64,000 nt of DNA from Roseivirga sp. E12 (GCF_017592825.1 NZ_JAGFMD010000003.1:293782-357781), one strand, 5' to 3'. Shown: positions 1 to 8,450, numbered from the stretch's first letter. The notes: generated by a model not told the origin, from the sequence alone. Numbers and translations are program-made.

Positions 1-952
1 CCCAATACTCAGGGCTATTAATAGACATGGAAACAGGAGTGCTCCATCTGCCATTCTTCTTTGTGGAAATAAAAAGATCTACACTTCTTCTGCTTTTCTT
101 CTCATCGGTATTTCCTTTAGCAAAAACCATAGTATTGCCATCAGGAGAAAATGCCACCGAACCTTCATTGATCCCCTGAGAATTAAACAATTCAGGCAAT
201 TGACTGAGGGTTGATGCATCCGGAGTGAGTCCATCCAAGCCTACTTTATATAGGTCACTGTAAGGTATATTATACCTGCTGAAAGTCTCTGCTTCACGGG
301 TGCTTGAAAAGTATAATTCGTTGTTAAAAAAAGTAGGACTGTATTCTGCCTGTGGCGTGTTCACACCATCGAGGGGAGTTAAATCAACATTTCTGACATA
401 CAGACTAATGCTATCCAGCTTTTCTAAGTTCTTAATTTCTTGTTCAGCTCTTTCTTTATATACCTCTATAGTTGAGAAATTCGCATACTCCGCCAAGACT
501 TGTTTAGCCTCATCATATTGCTCGTTTGCCTTTAATGCTAGGGCATAATTCAATTCTAATTCGCCATTGTCGAAACCAGCAGCAATAGCCTTTGCATAGT
601 AGGGTATTGAGGCCTTAGGGTCACCTAATTTTCTATAAGACTCTGCTGTGTAATAGTTGATGTCTCCAGCATCAGGGTTAGTCTCTAATTCTTTTTTGAA
701 GTCTTCAATCGCCTGAACGTAGTTTTGATCTTCAACATAGCTCTTCAACACCTTCGGTGTTTTCTTTTCTTCTTCTTTGTCAGCTGTGATGATTTTCGCA
801 GCATTTTGAGTAGGTCCTATAGACGGGCTGCTTGGGGCAGGGGCGGTTTTTTTAGGTTCTTCCTGAACTCCCAAAAAATTGGTCTTTTGCGTTGCACAAC
901 CACTTGCGTAGAGCAAAAGAGTAATAAATAGTAATGAATAGAGCTTCTTCAT
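1..952 (-). CDS. TPR / PD40-propeller lipoprotein, PorE/OmpA-family-like (3' end outside window)
   Basis: Partial gene; only about 317 N-terminal residues are present because the reading frame runs off the left edge. It starts MKKLYSLLF and has a lipoprotein signal ending ASGC (Cys19). A charged, Pro-rich linker follows, then TPR-like helices at about residues 75-155 (NYVQAIEDFKKELE, AGDINYYTAESYRKLGD), then the start of a WD40-like PD40 propeller (NEGSVAFSPDGNTMVFAKGN). Lipobox, TPR and PD40 in this order match Bacteroidota proteins that end in an OmpA peptidoglycan-binding domain, such as PorE of the type IX secretion system. The OmpA part is not visible, so PorE identity is an inference. 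It lies 26 bases downstream of the next gene on the same strand. Confidence 0.8.
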   Translation of the reverse strand, partial: MKKLYSLLFITLLLYASGCATQKTNFLGVQEEPKKTAPAPSSPSIGPTQNAAKIITADKEEEKKTPKVLKSYVEDQNYVQAIEDFKKELETNPDAGDINYYTAESYRKLGDPKASIPYYAKAIAAGFDNGELELNYALALKANEQYDEAKQVLAEYANFSTIEVYKERAEQEIKNLEKLDSISLYVRNVDLTPLDGVNTPQAEYSPTFFNNELYFSSTREAETFSRYNIPYSDLYKVGLDGLTPDASTLSQLPELFNSQGINEGSVAFSPDGNTMVFAKGNTDEKKSRRSVDLFISTKKNGRWSTPVSMSINSPEYW

Positions 953-978
953 TGAGTGTAAATTAGCAAAATGCTACT

Positions 979-1482
979 TTATAATACGCTTTTCGCGGCC
1001 TGAAAGTATCTCTTAAGCCAACTTTCCTCTGCTTTAACGATCCAGCTTTTATCAAGTTCTAATTTAGTGGTCAGATTGTTATCAAAGAATAAGGAGGTGC
1101 CGTGTACATTACCCAATTCAATGGATGATTTCAAGTCTTTCATGTTTATGAACCGTACCTGATCATCTAACAAAAAAGCGAGATTGGCTCGATCAAAGAA
1201 GTTGATACCAAGTTTACTTCCAATTTCCTGTACAAAACGGAAAGAACTATCAATGGAACAACCACTGGCCATATTAAAGCCCTCATCAGTTGCAATGATG
1301 AGAAAATGGTCATGTTTGACCGTGGCGGAGGCCATCAATGCCTGACCATGAGCGGCCCACTGTTGCAGGAATTCCTCAGAAGCTGTTAGTAAAGCCTTTT
1401 GTTCTTCTTGATCGAGGGCTCTATCGGCCTGATAAATCCAAATTCTGGATGCAGCACTTAGTTCTTCAAATGGGCTTAGCAT
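979..1482 (-). CDS. Conserved Bacteroidota protein of the family often named 'ABC transporter ATPase'
   Basis: 167 residues, soluble, no signal peptide or membrane segment. It has the family pattern as I recall it: an N-terminal SRIWIYQADRAL, a central AHGQALMASATVKHDHFLII, and ASGCSIDSSFRFVQEIG with a conserved Cys and Asp. Bacteroidota members are commonly annotated 'ABC transporter ATPase', yet no Walker A (GxxGxGKS/T), ABC signature or Walker B motif is present, so that name is not supported. Function unknown. It is directly upstream of, and co-directional with, the PorE-like lipoprotein gene, so the two may be co-transcribed. The only promoter-like element upstream is a weak one at 1606-1613. 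Confidence 0.8.
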   Translation of the reverse strand: MLSPFEELSAASRIWIYQADRALDQEEQKALLTASEEFLQQWAAHGQALMASATVKHDHFLIIATDEGFNMASGCSIDSSFRFVQEIGSKLGINFFDRANLAFLLDDQVRFINMKDLKSSIELGNVHGTSLFFDNNLTTKLELDKSWIVKAEESWLKRYFQAAKSVL

Positions 1483-1605
1483 AGGGCTTATCTTTTATCG
1501 AGTTGATATTCGACTAGTATTTTACATCAAATGTCGTGTCGTAGTCCTTTGTAACCAATTAGTTGGCACAAAAATTCAACTGAATTGTTTCATAAGTATT
1601 ATCCG

Positions 1606-1613
1606 CAAAAGTA
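1606..1613 (-). promoter_or_regulatory. Possible -7 element for the 979-1482 gene
   Basis: On the minus strand this reads TACTTTTG, a full match to the Bacteroidota -7 consensus TAnnTTTG. No TTG stands at the expected -33 distance, and the start codon would be over 100 bases downstream, so support is weak. The remainder of the divergent 1483-1694 gap shows no convincing element for the response-regulator gene. Confidence 0.3.
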
Positions 1614-1694
1614 AAAATCGCATAATGAGGCACATTGTTGACTTTTCCGTGACACTTCTGTGATGAATGAACGCTAATCTTACCGCTTATTATT

Positions 1695-2405
1695 ATGAAT
1701 AAGAAAGTACTTATAGTCGAAGACGATGCCGATATCAGTGGTCTTATAGAGATTCACCTGAAAGATATGGGCTTTGACACCTTGATTGCCGATCGTGGTG
1801 ACACGGCTTTGGAAATTGCGCTTACGGAGGCTTTTGATTTTATCATTCTGGACATTATGCTTCCGGGAAAAGATGGTTTGGAGGTTTGTCGGGAACTGCG
1901 TGCTTCTAAACTAAAAACTCCCATTCTGATGCTCACAGCGAGATCTGAAGAAATCGACAAGATATTGGGTCTAGAAATGGGAGCAGATGATTACCTGACC
2001 AAACCCTTCAGTATTCGGGAGCTAACAGCTCGTGTAAAAGCCATTCTTAGGAGAACTGAAGACCAGTCTGATAGCGGATCAGTATCACGAGAAATTCTTC
2101 GTTATGGAGAACTCGTTGTCGACAAAGACAAGCGGAAGGTCCTATTGAGAAATGAACGAGTTGACTTGACACCCAAGGAGTTTGATCTTTTAGCCCTAAT
2201 GGCTGAAAACCCTGGGAAGAGCTATAGTCGGGAGAGTCTTTTGAATATAGTTTGGGGCTATGAGTTTGCTGGCTATGAACATACTGTTAACTCTCATATC
2301 AATAGACTAAGAAGCAAAATTGAAGTAGATCTTTCTACCCCTAAATATATTCTGACCTCATGGGGTGTGGGCTATAGGTTCAATGACGAATTAAATCAAG
2401 ACTAA
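1695..2405 (+). CDS. OmpR/PhoB-family response regulator
   Basis: 236 residues. The receiver domain (about 1-120) has the acidic pair at Glu9-Asp10/Asp11, phospho-acceptor Asp53 in FIILDIMLPGKDG, Thr81 in MLTAR and the conserved Lys103 in DDYLTKPF. The C-terminal winged-helix DNA-binding domain (about 130-232) contains LTPKEFDLLALMAENPGKSYSRE, split by the recognition helix HTVNSHINRLRSKIE, and ends in the SWGVGYRF wing. It is the DNA-binding partner of the kinase encoded next, whose start overlaps its stop codon. Residues match the family closely, but the signal is unknown. Its targets may include the two envelope genes downstream. Confidence 0.95.
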   Translation: MNKKVLIVEDDADISGLIEIHLKDMGFDTLIADRGDTALEIALTEAFDFIILDIMLPGKDGLEVCRELRASKLKTPILMLTARSEEIDKILGLEMGADDYLTKPFSIRELTARVKAILRRTEDQSDSGSVSREILRYGELVVDKDKRKVLLRNERVDLTPKEFDLLALMAENPGKSYSRESLLNIVWGYEFAGYEHTVNSHINRLRSKIEVDLSTPKYILTSWGVGYRFNDELNQD

Positions 2406-3889
2406 TGAGTGAATCGAAAAATTTGAAGGGTGGGATCAGCCTGTTTTGGAAGCTCTCTGCTACTTTTCTCGTTTTATTGTTGATGGTTGGTGCATTTCAT
2501 ATTGTGCTATCAATATCAACAAGTGAGAAATACTATTTGGAAAGAAACCAAAGGTTGAATGCCAATATTGCTCAGAGCATTATCCAAGAAGTGAAACCTT
2601 TTATCGATGGAGAGCTGAGTGAAACTGCCACAGATGATATTATGCATCATATGATGGCTGTGAACCCAAGCATTGAAGTTTATCTTTTGGATAAGGAAGG
2701 GGAAATCCTCAATCATGTAGCGCCATACAAAAAGGTAAAACTCACAGAAGTTAGCCTAGAACCGATTAAGGAGTTCATAGAGACTAAAGGCGAGGTATGC
2801 GTGATGGGTGATGACCCACGAAAGCCAGGCGAAGAGCAAATATTTAGTGCAGCTCCCATTATGGAGGGCGAAACTCTTCAAGGGTATGTCTATGTCGTGT
2901 TGGCCGGTGAAGATTACTATGCTGTAGCGTCCAATCTTTGGAATGACTACATCACTGCTCTTGGAGGAGGCACTATGATAGCCATACTTATTGCCGCCTT
3001 GATTGTCGGCCTGATCGCCATATGGTTTATCACCAGAAATCTCAGAGGCATTATTGATACGGTAAGACGTTTTCAAGATGGTGATTTGGAGGCTCGGATA
3101 GAGACCAAATCTGGTAAGGAGTTCAATACCCTTGGTGTGGCTTTCAATGAGATGGCAGATACTATAGTAGGTAATATTGAAAACCTTAAGTCGATGGAAA
3201 ACCTGAGACGAGAATTAGTTGGCAATGTGAGTCATGATTTAAGAACACCATTGGCAGTTATACATGGGTATATAGAGACCTTAATGATCAAGAAGGATAA
3301 TCTAAAACCTGAGGAGCGAGATAAATACCTGGACATTATTCTTCAAAGTACTGAGAAATTGAAAACTATGGTTTCTGAGCTGTTTGAGCTTTCGAAACTT
3401 GAGTCAAAACAAGTTCACCCAAAGAAGGAGCCGTTTTTTGTCAATGAGTTGCTACAAGATGTAGTTCAAAAGTATCTAATACTTGCTCGTAAAAAAGGCG
3501 TACTGATTCAGTCCGTCATTTCAAATAATATTGACCTGGTTAACGCTGATATTTCTTTAATAGAAAGAGTCTTGCAAAACCTGATTGATAATGCACTCAA
3601 GTTTACACCTGAAGGTGGAACCATCACAATCAAGACCAATGAACTTGACGATGCGGTTGAAATTCAGGTAAGTGACACCGGGGTGGGGATTCCTGAAGAG
3701 CAAATTCCATTTGTGTTTGACAGGTACCATATTGGAGACAAAAGAATTGGTTTGGATAAAAACAATACTGGTCTTGGTCTGGCTATAGTTAAGAAGATTC
3801 TAGAAATCCATGATGCCACCATCCGTCTCACAAGCAAACTAAATCAAGGGACGTCATTTTCATTTGAACTACCATATCATCAAGCATGA
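2405..3889 (+). CDS. Membrane sensor histidine kinase (HAMP, HisKA, HATPase)
   Basis: 494 residues. TM1 is about 14-36, an extracytoplasmic sensor region about 37-182, TM2 about 186-209, then HAMP (210-262). The dimerisation/phosphotransfer helix carries His277 in NVSHDLRTPLAVIHGY. The ATPase domain shows the N box (Asn396 region, LQNLIDNALKFTPEGG), G1 (DTGVGIP, about 424), F box (FDRYHIG) and G2 (GLGLAIVKKI, about 456). It phosphorylates the upstream response regulator; the genes overlap by one base. The periplasmic part resembles a PAS-like fold by pattern (EVYLLDKEGEILNHV), which is an inference. The next gene's ATG overlaps its TGA (ATGA), which supports co-transcription. Confidence 0.95.
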   Translation: MSESKNLKGGISLFWKLSATFLVLLLMVGAFHIVLSISTSEKYYLERNQRLNANIAQSIIQEVKPFIDGELSETATDDIMHHMMAVNPSIEVYLLDKEGEILNHVAPYKKVKLTEVSLEPIKEFIETKGEVCVMGDDPRKPGEEQIFSAAPIMEGETLQGYVYVVLAGEDYYAVASNLWNDYITALGGGTMIAILIAALIVGLIAIWFITRNLRGIIDTVRRFQDGDLEARIETKSGKEFNTLGVAFNEMADTIVGNIENLKSMENLRRELVGNVSHDLRTPLAVIHGYIETLMIKKDNLKPEERDKYLDIILQSTEKLKTMVSELFELSKLESKQVHPKKEPFFVNELLQDVVQKYLILARKKGVLIQSVISNNIDLVNADISLIERVLQNLIDNALKFTPEGGTITIKTNELDDAVEIQVSDTGVGIPEEQIPFVFDRYHIGDKRIGLDKNNTGLGLAIVKKILEIHDATIRLTSKLNQGTSFSFELPYHQA

Positions 3890-4563
3890 AAAGGATAAAA
3901 ACATATGCAATCTTACTGCTGGCCGGCATGGGGCTAGTGAGCTGTATCGGCACTGATGTAGTCGAAGATATAATAGTAGAACAGACAGTATCGATTAGCC
4001 AAAGGCTAGAGACATTGGCCGTAGGAGATTCATATCAATTTGAAGCAAATTTCTTCGATGAGATGGGAGAGCAGTCTTCTACAGAAATAACATGGACTTC
4101 AAATAATGAAGCGGTAATGTCTATCACAACTTCCGGGTTAGCGACAGGGGTAGCCGAGGGTAATGTTTGGATCAGTGCAATGTCTGGTGCAGCTCGAGAT
4201 TCCGTAATGGTTTCTGTTGGACAAAATACAGTCCTCGCGGCAGCTGAGAGATCAGGATCTTTTGTTGGCTTGAGGGATTACAATGTAAGCGGAAATTTTA
4301 CCCTCACTGAAGACGGGGACAATTTAGTGCTCACTTTCTCGTCCAATTTTGTGGCTTCAAGAGGGCCAGGCTTATTCGTTTACTTGAGCAATAATGCCAC
4401 TAGAGTGACTGGTGGGGTTGAGATGGGTCAACTGATGCAAAATTCAGGTGCGCAGACCTATACCATAGCTCTGACAGAGGCTCAATTAGATACTTACAAT
4501 CACGTACTGATTTACTGCAGGCCATTCGGTGTTGCTTTCGGAACAGGTCAATTTGATAATTAG
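3886..4563 (+). CDS. Lipoprotein with bacterial Ig-like domain and C-terminal DM13 domain
   Basis: 225 residues. A signal peptide with lipobox LVSC (Cys20) predicts a lipid-anchored envelope protein. Residues about 33-112 match a BIg2-type Ig-like domain (LAVGDSYQFEANFFDE, ITWTSNNEAV, SGLATGVAEG). Residues about 118-225 match DM13: GSFVGLRDYNVSGNFTL, FSSNFVASRGPGLFVYLSNN, and the C-terminal IYCRPFGVAFGTGQF with its single conserved Cys211. DM13 has been proposed to act in redox or electron transfer through this cysteine; the exact role is not known. The start overlaps the kinase stop by four bases and the barrel gene follows after two bases, so it is the third gene of a four-gene operon. Confidence 0.85.
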   Translation: MKRIKTYAILLLAGMGLVSCIGTDVVEDIIVEQTVSISQRLETLAVGDSYQFEANFFDEMGEQSSTEITWTSNNEAVMSITTSGLATGVAEGNVWISAMSGAARDSVMVSVGQNTVLAAAERSGSFVGLRDYNVSGNFTLTEDGDNLVLTFSSNFVASRGPGLFVYLSNNATRVTGGVEMGQLMQNSGAQTYTIALTEAQLDTYNHVLIYCRPFGVAFGTGQFDN

Positions 4564-4565
4564 AA

Positions 4566-5420
4566 ATGAAGAGTACTAATCACATAATTTTATCTGGCCT
4601 GCTGATGCTGATGACCAGCAGTGTTTTTGCAGGTGGAGGTTGGCCCACCCCTAAGGGAAAAGGTTACTTCAAATTAAGCCAGTATGTGCTTCAAGCCAAT
4701 CAATATTATTCTCCTAGCGGAGAGATTATTGATATTGCCACGGCTGGTATTTACATCAGTAGTATTTATGGTGAATATGGTCTTACCGATCGCTTGGGTG
4801 TATCGGCATATGTACCATTCTTTTCAAGAGCAACCCTGAACGAACAGGTCTCTAGCTCAGGAACCCTATTGGCTGAAGGGGATGCAGTTAATTCTCTCGG
4901 TGATTTTGATATTTCATTTAAATATGGACTGATTGTCAATAAACCAATAGTCGTAAGTGCAAGTCTTACACTGGGTTTGCCTTTCGGCAATCCAAGTGGA
5001 GGAAGTACAGAAATCCTGCAGACCGGAGATGGGGAATTTAACGTGATGCTAAGTCTTGAAGCAAGTCGCAGCTTTAATGGAGGTAAGGGCTATATAAATA
5101 CACTATTAGCCTTCAATAATCGTAGCGAGAATTTCAGTGATGAATTAAGATTAGGCATAGAAGTAGGCTACAATATTGCTCCCAAATGGAATGCTGCTTT
5201 GAAGGTACTTAGTGTCAATTCGTTGAACAATGGGAGTGATCTTGAAACACCGGCAAATGGCATCTTTTCAAATAACATCGAGTATTTAGCAATTACTCCA
5301 GAAGTCAATTATTCCTTAAATGAAAGGTTTGGGGTTTCTGGAAGTATTGGTTTTGCCGCCTCTGGTCGAAGAGTCTTAGCGAGACCAGCGTATTCTCTGG
5401 GCGTGTTTATGAAGCTATAA
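4566..5420 (+). CDS. Outer-membrane beta-barrel protein, function unknown
   Basis: 284 residues. A signal peptide (about 1-22, ending SSVFA) precedes GGGWPTPKGKGYFKLSQY, followed by alternating aromatic/hydrophobic strands typical of a transporter-like barrel (IYISSIYGEYGLTDRLGVSAYVPF, split over two strands, and FDISFKYGLIV). The last residues, YSLGVFMKL, form a plausible terminal strand. It is the last gene of the two-component operon and is followed by a strong bidirectional terminator. It resembles the 'transporter'/DUF3187-like barrels of Bacteroidota, but I cannot assign a substrate. Membership of the operon suggests a stress- or envelope-related role, which is an inference. Confidence 0.75.
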   Translation: MKSTNHIILSGLLMLMTSSVFAGGGWPTPKGKGYFKLSQYVLQANQYYSPSGEIIDIATAGIYISSIYGEYGLTDRLGVSAYVPFFSRATLNEQVSSSGTLLAEGDAVNSLGDFDISFKYGLIVNKPIVVSASLTLGLPFGNPSGGSTEILQTGDGEFNVMLSLEASRSFNGGKGYINTLLAFNNRSENFSDELRLGIEVGYNIAPKWNAALKVLSVNSLNNGSDLETPANGIFSNNIEYLAITPEVNYSLNERFGVSGSIGFAASGRRVLARPAYSLGVFMKL

Positions 5421-5442
5421 GAAATTTTAATGGGGAGAGGTA

Positions 5443-5472
5443 AAAGGGACCCTGATTAGTCGGGGTCCCTTT
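5443..5472. terminator. Bidirectional rho-independent terminator
   Basis: A perfect 10-bp stem (AAAGGGACCC, 5443-5452, with GGGTCCCTTT, 5463-5472) with a 10-base loop and T-rich tails on both strands. It sits between the convergent ends of the two-component operon (5420) and the CCG protein gene (5478). Confidence 0.9.
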
Positions 5473-5477
5473 TTAAT

Positions 5478-6275
5478 TTAAAGCCCTTCGTTTTTGGCAA
5501 TTAACTCAGCTAAGTCCATCACTTCAACACTGTCTTCTTTCTCTTTGGTTTTTACGCCATCGCGCATCATTGTCATGCAGAATGGACAACCAGCTGCTAT
5601 GATATTAGCACCAGTCTCCAAAGCTTCTTCTGTACGCTCGATATTGACTTCTTTGTCTCCAGGCTCAGCATCTTTAAACATCTGCGCACCACCGGCACCA
5701 CAGCAAAGGCCTTTAGTCCGGCAGCGCTTCATTTCTACAAGTTCGGCATCCAGTGCTTCAAGGACTTCTCTTGGTGCATCGTAGATATTATTGGCTCGGC
5801 CTAAGTAGCAGGAGTCATGATAGGTAATTTTCTTACCCTTGAATTCTCCACCGCCTTTTAAACCTACTTTACCCTCGTTAATCAGTTGCTGTAGAAAAGT
5901 AGAGTGATGAATTACCTCATAATTGCCACCCAATTCTGGGTATTCGTTTTTGAGTGTATTAAAGCAGTGTGGACAAGCGGTTACAATCTTTTTGACATTG
6001 TAGCCATCCAATACTTGAATGTTGGCGATGGCCTGCATTTGGAAAAGAAACTCGTTGCCGGCTCTCCTTGCTGGGTCTCCAGTACATGTTTCTTCTTCCC
6101 CCAATACAGCATAAGAGATACCTACTTTATTCAATATTTTGATAAAAGCTAGCGTCACCTTTTTGTATCTATCGTCAAACGAACCCGCACAACCTACCCA
6201 AAATAATACTTCTGGAGATTCTCCTTTAGCCGTCATTTCGGCCATGGTTGGCACTTGGTTAATATTATCACTCAT
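5478..6275 (-). CDS. HdrB/GlcF-like (Fe-S)-binding protein with two CCG-type motifs
   Basis: 265 residues, soluble. Two cysteine-rich modules are visible: Cys29, Cys64 (CTGDPARR in place of CCG) and CPHC (101-104); then Cys156, CCGAGG (191-196) and CPFC (230-233). This is the CCG (heterodisulfide reductase B / GlcF / LutA) arrangement, which binds an unusual Fe-S cluster. In this family the protein usually partners an Fe-S membrane subunit, and that subunit is encoded at 6863-8188 on the same strand. The likely role is electron transfer between a soluble donor (an electron-transfer flavoprotein is often proposed) and the quinone pool; the donor is an inference. One gene (DUF1287) separates it from its partner. 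Confidence 0.85.
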   Translation of the reverse strand: MSDNINQVPTMAEMTAKGESPEVLFWVGCAGSFDDRYKKVTLAFIKILNKVGISYAVLGEEETCTGDPARRAGNEFLFQMQAIANIQVLDGYNVKKIVTACPHCFNTLKNEYPELGGNYEVIHHSTFLQQLINEGKVGLKGGGEFKGKKITYHDSCYLGRANNIYDAPREVLEALDAELVEMKRCRTKGLCCGAGGAQMFKDAEPGDKEVNIERTEEALETGANIIAAGCPFCMTMMRDGVKTKEKEDSVEVMDLAELIAKNEGL

Positions 6276-6284
6276 CTTTTTTAA

Positions 6285-6893
6285 TTATCGCTTGAAAGAA
6301 TAATGTCCTATGATTTTGTAAGAAAATAAACAGTCAGATAGCTCCTGTCCATTACCAATGTTGTGAGAAATCAAGTATCTCTCATTATCATTGGATTTTT
6401 TGTTTACCACAATTCCAATATGCGTAGTACCACCTCCCAAGTTCCAACATACAATGTCCCCTGGTTTATAATCTTCTGGTTTTGAAGAAATGGCTTTAAC
6501 AGTGCCATGTCGCTCAAAAAACTTCATCAGATTGGGTACTCGTCTATGGTCAATGTTTTTATCAGTCCTACTGAGACCCCATAGTTTCGGATACTCATTG
6601 AAATGAGCGGCCATATCCTCATGAACTTCCTTCTGAAGGTCAATGGCCAATTGTCTATAGGCCCTAATAATAACATCAGTACAAACACCTTTGTCTTTGG
6701 GTACATCACCATTTGGGTAGGCTATTGAAAAGTAGCTAGGGTCATATGTTACAGCGTCACTGGTCAATGCGATTGCGGCATCTGAAAGCTTCTGTGTAAA
6801 GCTTTCTTGCCCCAATAAACCTATCGGAATAAAGAACAATATGAGTATGGCTTTCTGCAATCTTATGATTCCTTTTTTAAGTCCTGTGCCCAA
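6285..6893 (-). CDS. DUF1287 family secreted protein (NlpC/P60-like fold)
   Basis: 202 residues. An N-terminal hydrophobic signal (AILILFFIPIGLLGQ) precedes the DUF1287 body: YDPSYFSIAYPNGDVP, KGVCTDVIIRAYRQL with a likely catalytic Cys, DHRRVPNLMKFFERHG, YKPGDIVCWNLGGGTTHIGIV with a likely catalytic His, and a late LISHNIGNGQ. DUF1287 proteins (E. coli YijF-like) resemble cysteine peptidases of the NlpC/P60 type and may act on cell-wall peptides; no activity is established. Its first 31 bases overlap the end of the membrane Fe-S gene and it stops 9 bases before the CCG gene, so it sits between two subunits of one redox complex. Confidence 0.85.
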   Translation of the reverse strand: MGTGLKKGIIRLQKAILILFFIPIGLLGQESFTQKLSDAAIALTSDAVTYDPSYFSIAYPNGDVPKDKGVCTDVIIRAYRQLAIDLQKEVHEDMAAHFNEYPKLWGLSRTDKNIDHRRVPNLMKFFERHGTVKAISSKPEDYKPGDIVCWNLGGGTTHIGIVVNKKSNDNERYLISHNIGNGQELSDCLFSYKIIGHYSFKR

Positions 6894-8188
6894 TTGAACC
6901 TATCGGTTGGTGCGAATTTCCATGGAGAGAAACTCGTCTCAATATTTTGAAACATCCCATTCCATGAAGCAGGAGCTGCCGATTCTTCCATTGAAACGTA
7001 CCGTCTCATTTCTAAGATGATTGATAATGGGTCAATATTGATTGGACAAGCTTCCACACAAGCATTACAGCTGGTGCAAGCATTAATTTCTTCCTTGATA
7101 ATAAAATCACCTAGTAATGACTTACCGTCTTCTAAACCCTTGCCTCCTTTAGCCAGGCTAGCCCCAACTTCCTCGGCACGGTCTCTCGTAGCCATCATGA
7201 TTTTACGTGGGGATAGTTTTTTGCCGGTCATGTTAGCTGGGCATTGAGAAGTACAACGGCCACACTCGGTACATGAATAGGCATTCATAATGTTCACCCA
7301 ACTTAAGTCGTTGACATCCTTCGCTCCGAATCTTGCTATTTCAGCAGGAGGCTCATTGACTCCCTCTGTCGGCATACCCAGCATCATCTTGACTTCATTG
7401 GTAACAACAGGCATGTTTTCAATTTTGCCTTTCTGCTCCAAGTTTGAATACCATGTATTGGGGAAGGCCATTGCAATGTGCAAATGCTTAGAGTAAGTCA
7501 CGTAGATGGCGAAGCCTAGAATACCTATTATATGGAACCACCAAGCAAAACGCTCGACAAAAATCAATGTCGAAACACTCATTCCTTCAAAGAGTGGAAT
7601 GAGAAAACTGCTAAAGAAGAAAGTTCCGGTTTGAGCATAGTGATCATCCTGACCTTGAATCAGCGAATCCGTGGCATTCATGGTTAGGATTGCAAACATC
7701 AAGATGATTTCAATCACCAAGATCAGGTTGGCATCCAGTGTAGGCCATTTACGCATTTCTTCACCAGAAAAGCGCTTGACTTTCATCACATTTCTACGAA
7801 TCAGGAAGGCAAAACAAGAGAAGAGGACAGCTACAGATAGAAATTCGAATATGTTAATCAAAACTGTATAAAAGTCGCCCAGGTAGGGGGCAAAAATTCG
7901 ATGTGTACCTGCCAACCCATCAATCACAAATTCTAAAACCTCAAGGTTGATAACCAAAAAACCAGTGTAAATCAATAAGTGAAGAAACGCTGGTACAATG
8001 CGCTTGAACATCTTTTGTTGACCAAATGCTACCAACAGCATTGTTTTCCATCTTTCATAGGTATTATCGGTTCTACCTGCAGGTTTTCCTAAGAAGATAT
8101 TCTTCCGTATTTGGGTAATGCGTTTATAAAGAAAAAACGATGCGGTGGCAACAATAATTAGAAATGCTATTTGAGGCAGAAACTCCAT
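6863..8188 (-). CDS. Membrane Fe-S oxidoreductase subunit (NarI-like membrane domain plus 2x[4Fe-4S])
   Basis: 441 residues. The N-terminal half holds about five to six membrane helices with histidines, resembling a NarI/HdrE-type haem b subunit (residues about 5-250). The C-terminal half carries two ferredoxin-type clusters, CTECGRCTSQCP and CTSCNACVEACP, spaced as in HdrC/GlpC proteins. With the CCG protein (5478-6275) it should form a membrane complex passing electrons to or from menaquinone. This pairing is common in Bacteroidota and resembles ETF-linked FeS oxidoreductases; the physiological donor is not shown here. It is the first gene of a three-gene transcript with DUF1287 and the CCG gene. 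Confidence 0.88.
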   Translation of the reverse strand: MEFLPQIAFLIIVATASFFLYKRITQIRKNIFLGKPAGRTDNTYERWKTMLLVAFGQQKMFKRIVPAFLHLLIYTGFLVINLEVLEFVIDGLAGTHRIFAPYLGDFYTVLINIFEFLSVAVLFSCFAFLIRRNVMKVKRFSGEEMRKWPTLDANLILVIEIILMFAILTMNATDSLIQGQDDHYAQTGTFFFSSFLIPLFEGMSVSTLIFVERFAWWFHIIGILGFAIYVTYSKHLHIAMAFPNTWYSNLEQKGKIENMPVVTNEVKMMLGMPTEGVNEPPAEIARFGAKDVNDLSWVNIMNAYSCTECGRCTSQCPANMTGKKLSPRKIMMATRDRAEEVGASLAKGGKGLEDGKSLLGDFIIKEEINACTSCNACVEACPINIDPLSIILEMRRYVSMEESAAPASWNGMFQNIETSFSPWKFAPTDRFNWAQDLKKES

Positions 8189-8243
8189 ATTATACGCTAG
8201 TAAGTGTTGGTCTTATTCCTAGTTTTGAATTTATCAAAAATGT

Positions 8244-8274
8244 TTTGCACGGTTTAACTTTTTATATACTTTTG
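8244..8274 (+). promoter_or_regulatory. Bacteroidota-type promoter of tRNA-Phe
   Basis: TTTG at 8244-8247, a 19-base spacer, then TACTTTTG at 8267-8274, a full TAnnTTTG -7 match. Transcription would start near 8281, about 7 bases before the tRNA. Confidence 0.8.
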
Positions 8275-8287
8275 TGCTCCATTTCAG

Positions 8288-8360
8288 GGTGCTGTAGCTC
8301 AGTTGGTAGAGCATCGGACTGAAAATCCGTGAGTCGGTGGTTCGAATCCACTCAGCACCA
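8288..8360 (+). tRNA. tRNA-Phe (anticodon GAA)
   Basis: A 73-base cloverleaf. The acceptor stem GGTGCTG (8288-8294) pairs with CAGCACC (8353-8359), with discriminator A8360. The D arm contains AGCTCAGTTGGTAGAGC, the anticodon loop reads CTGAAAA with anticodon GAA, and the T arm contains GGTTCGAATCC. The terminal CCA is not encoded (the bases after A8360 are CA then T). It is a single-gene transcript with its own promoter and terminator. Confidence 0.97.
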
Positions 8361-8368
8361 CATCAAAG

Positions 8369-8394
8369 GCCTCTCTTTTCGAGAGGCTTTTTTT
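8369..8394 (+). terminator. Terminator of tRNA-Phe
   Basis: Stem GCCTCTC (8369-8375) with GAGAGGC (8381-8387), loop TTTTC, followed by seven Ts. Confidence 0.9.
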
Positions 8395-8450
8395 GTTATT
8401 GGATATTGAAATCGTTTGCATAAGCCTTGCTAATATAAGGATGAAACATA

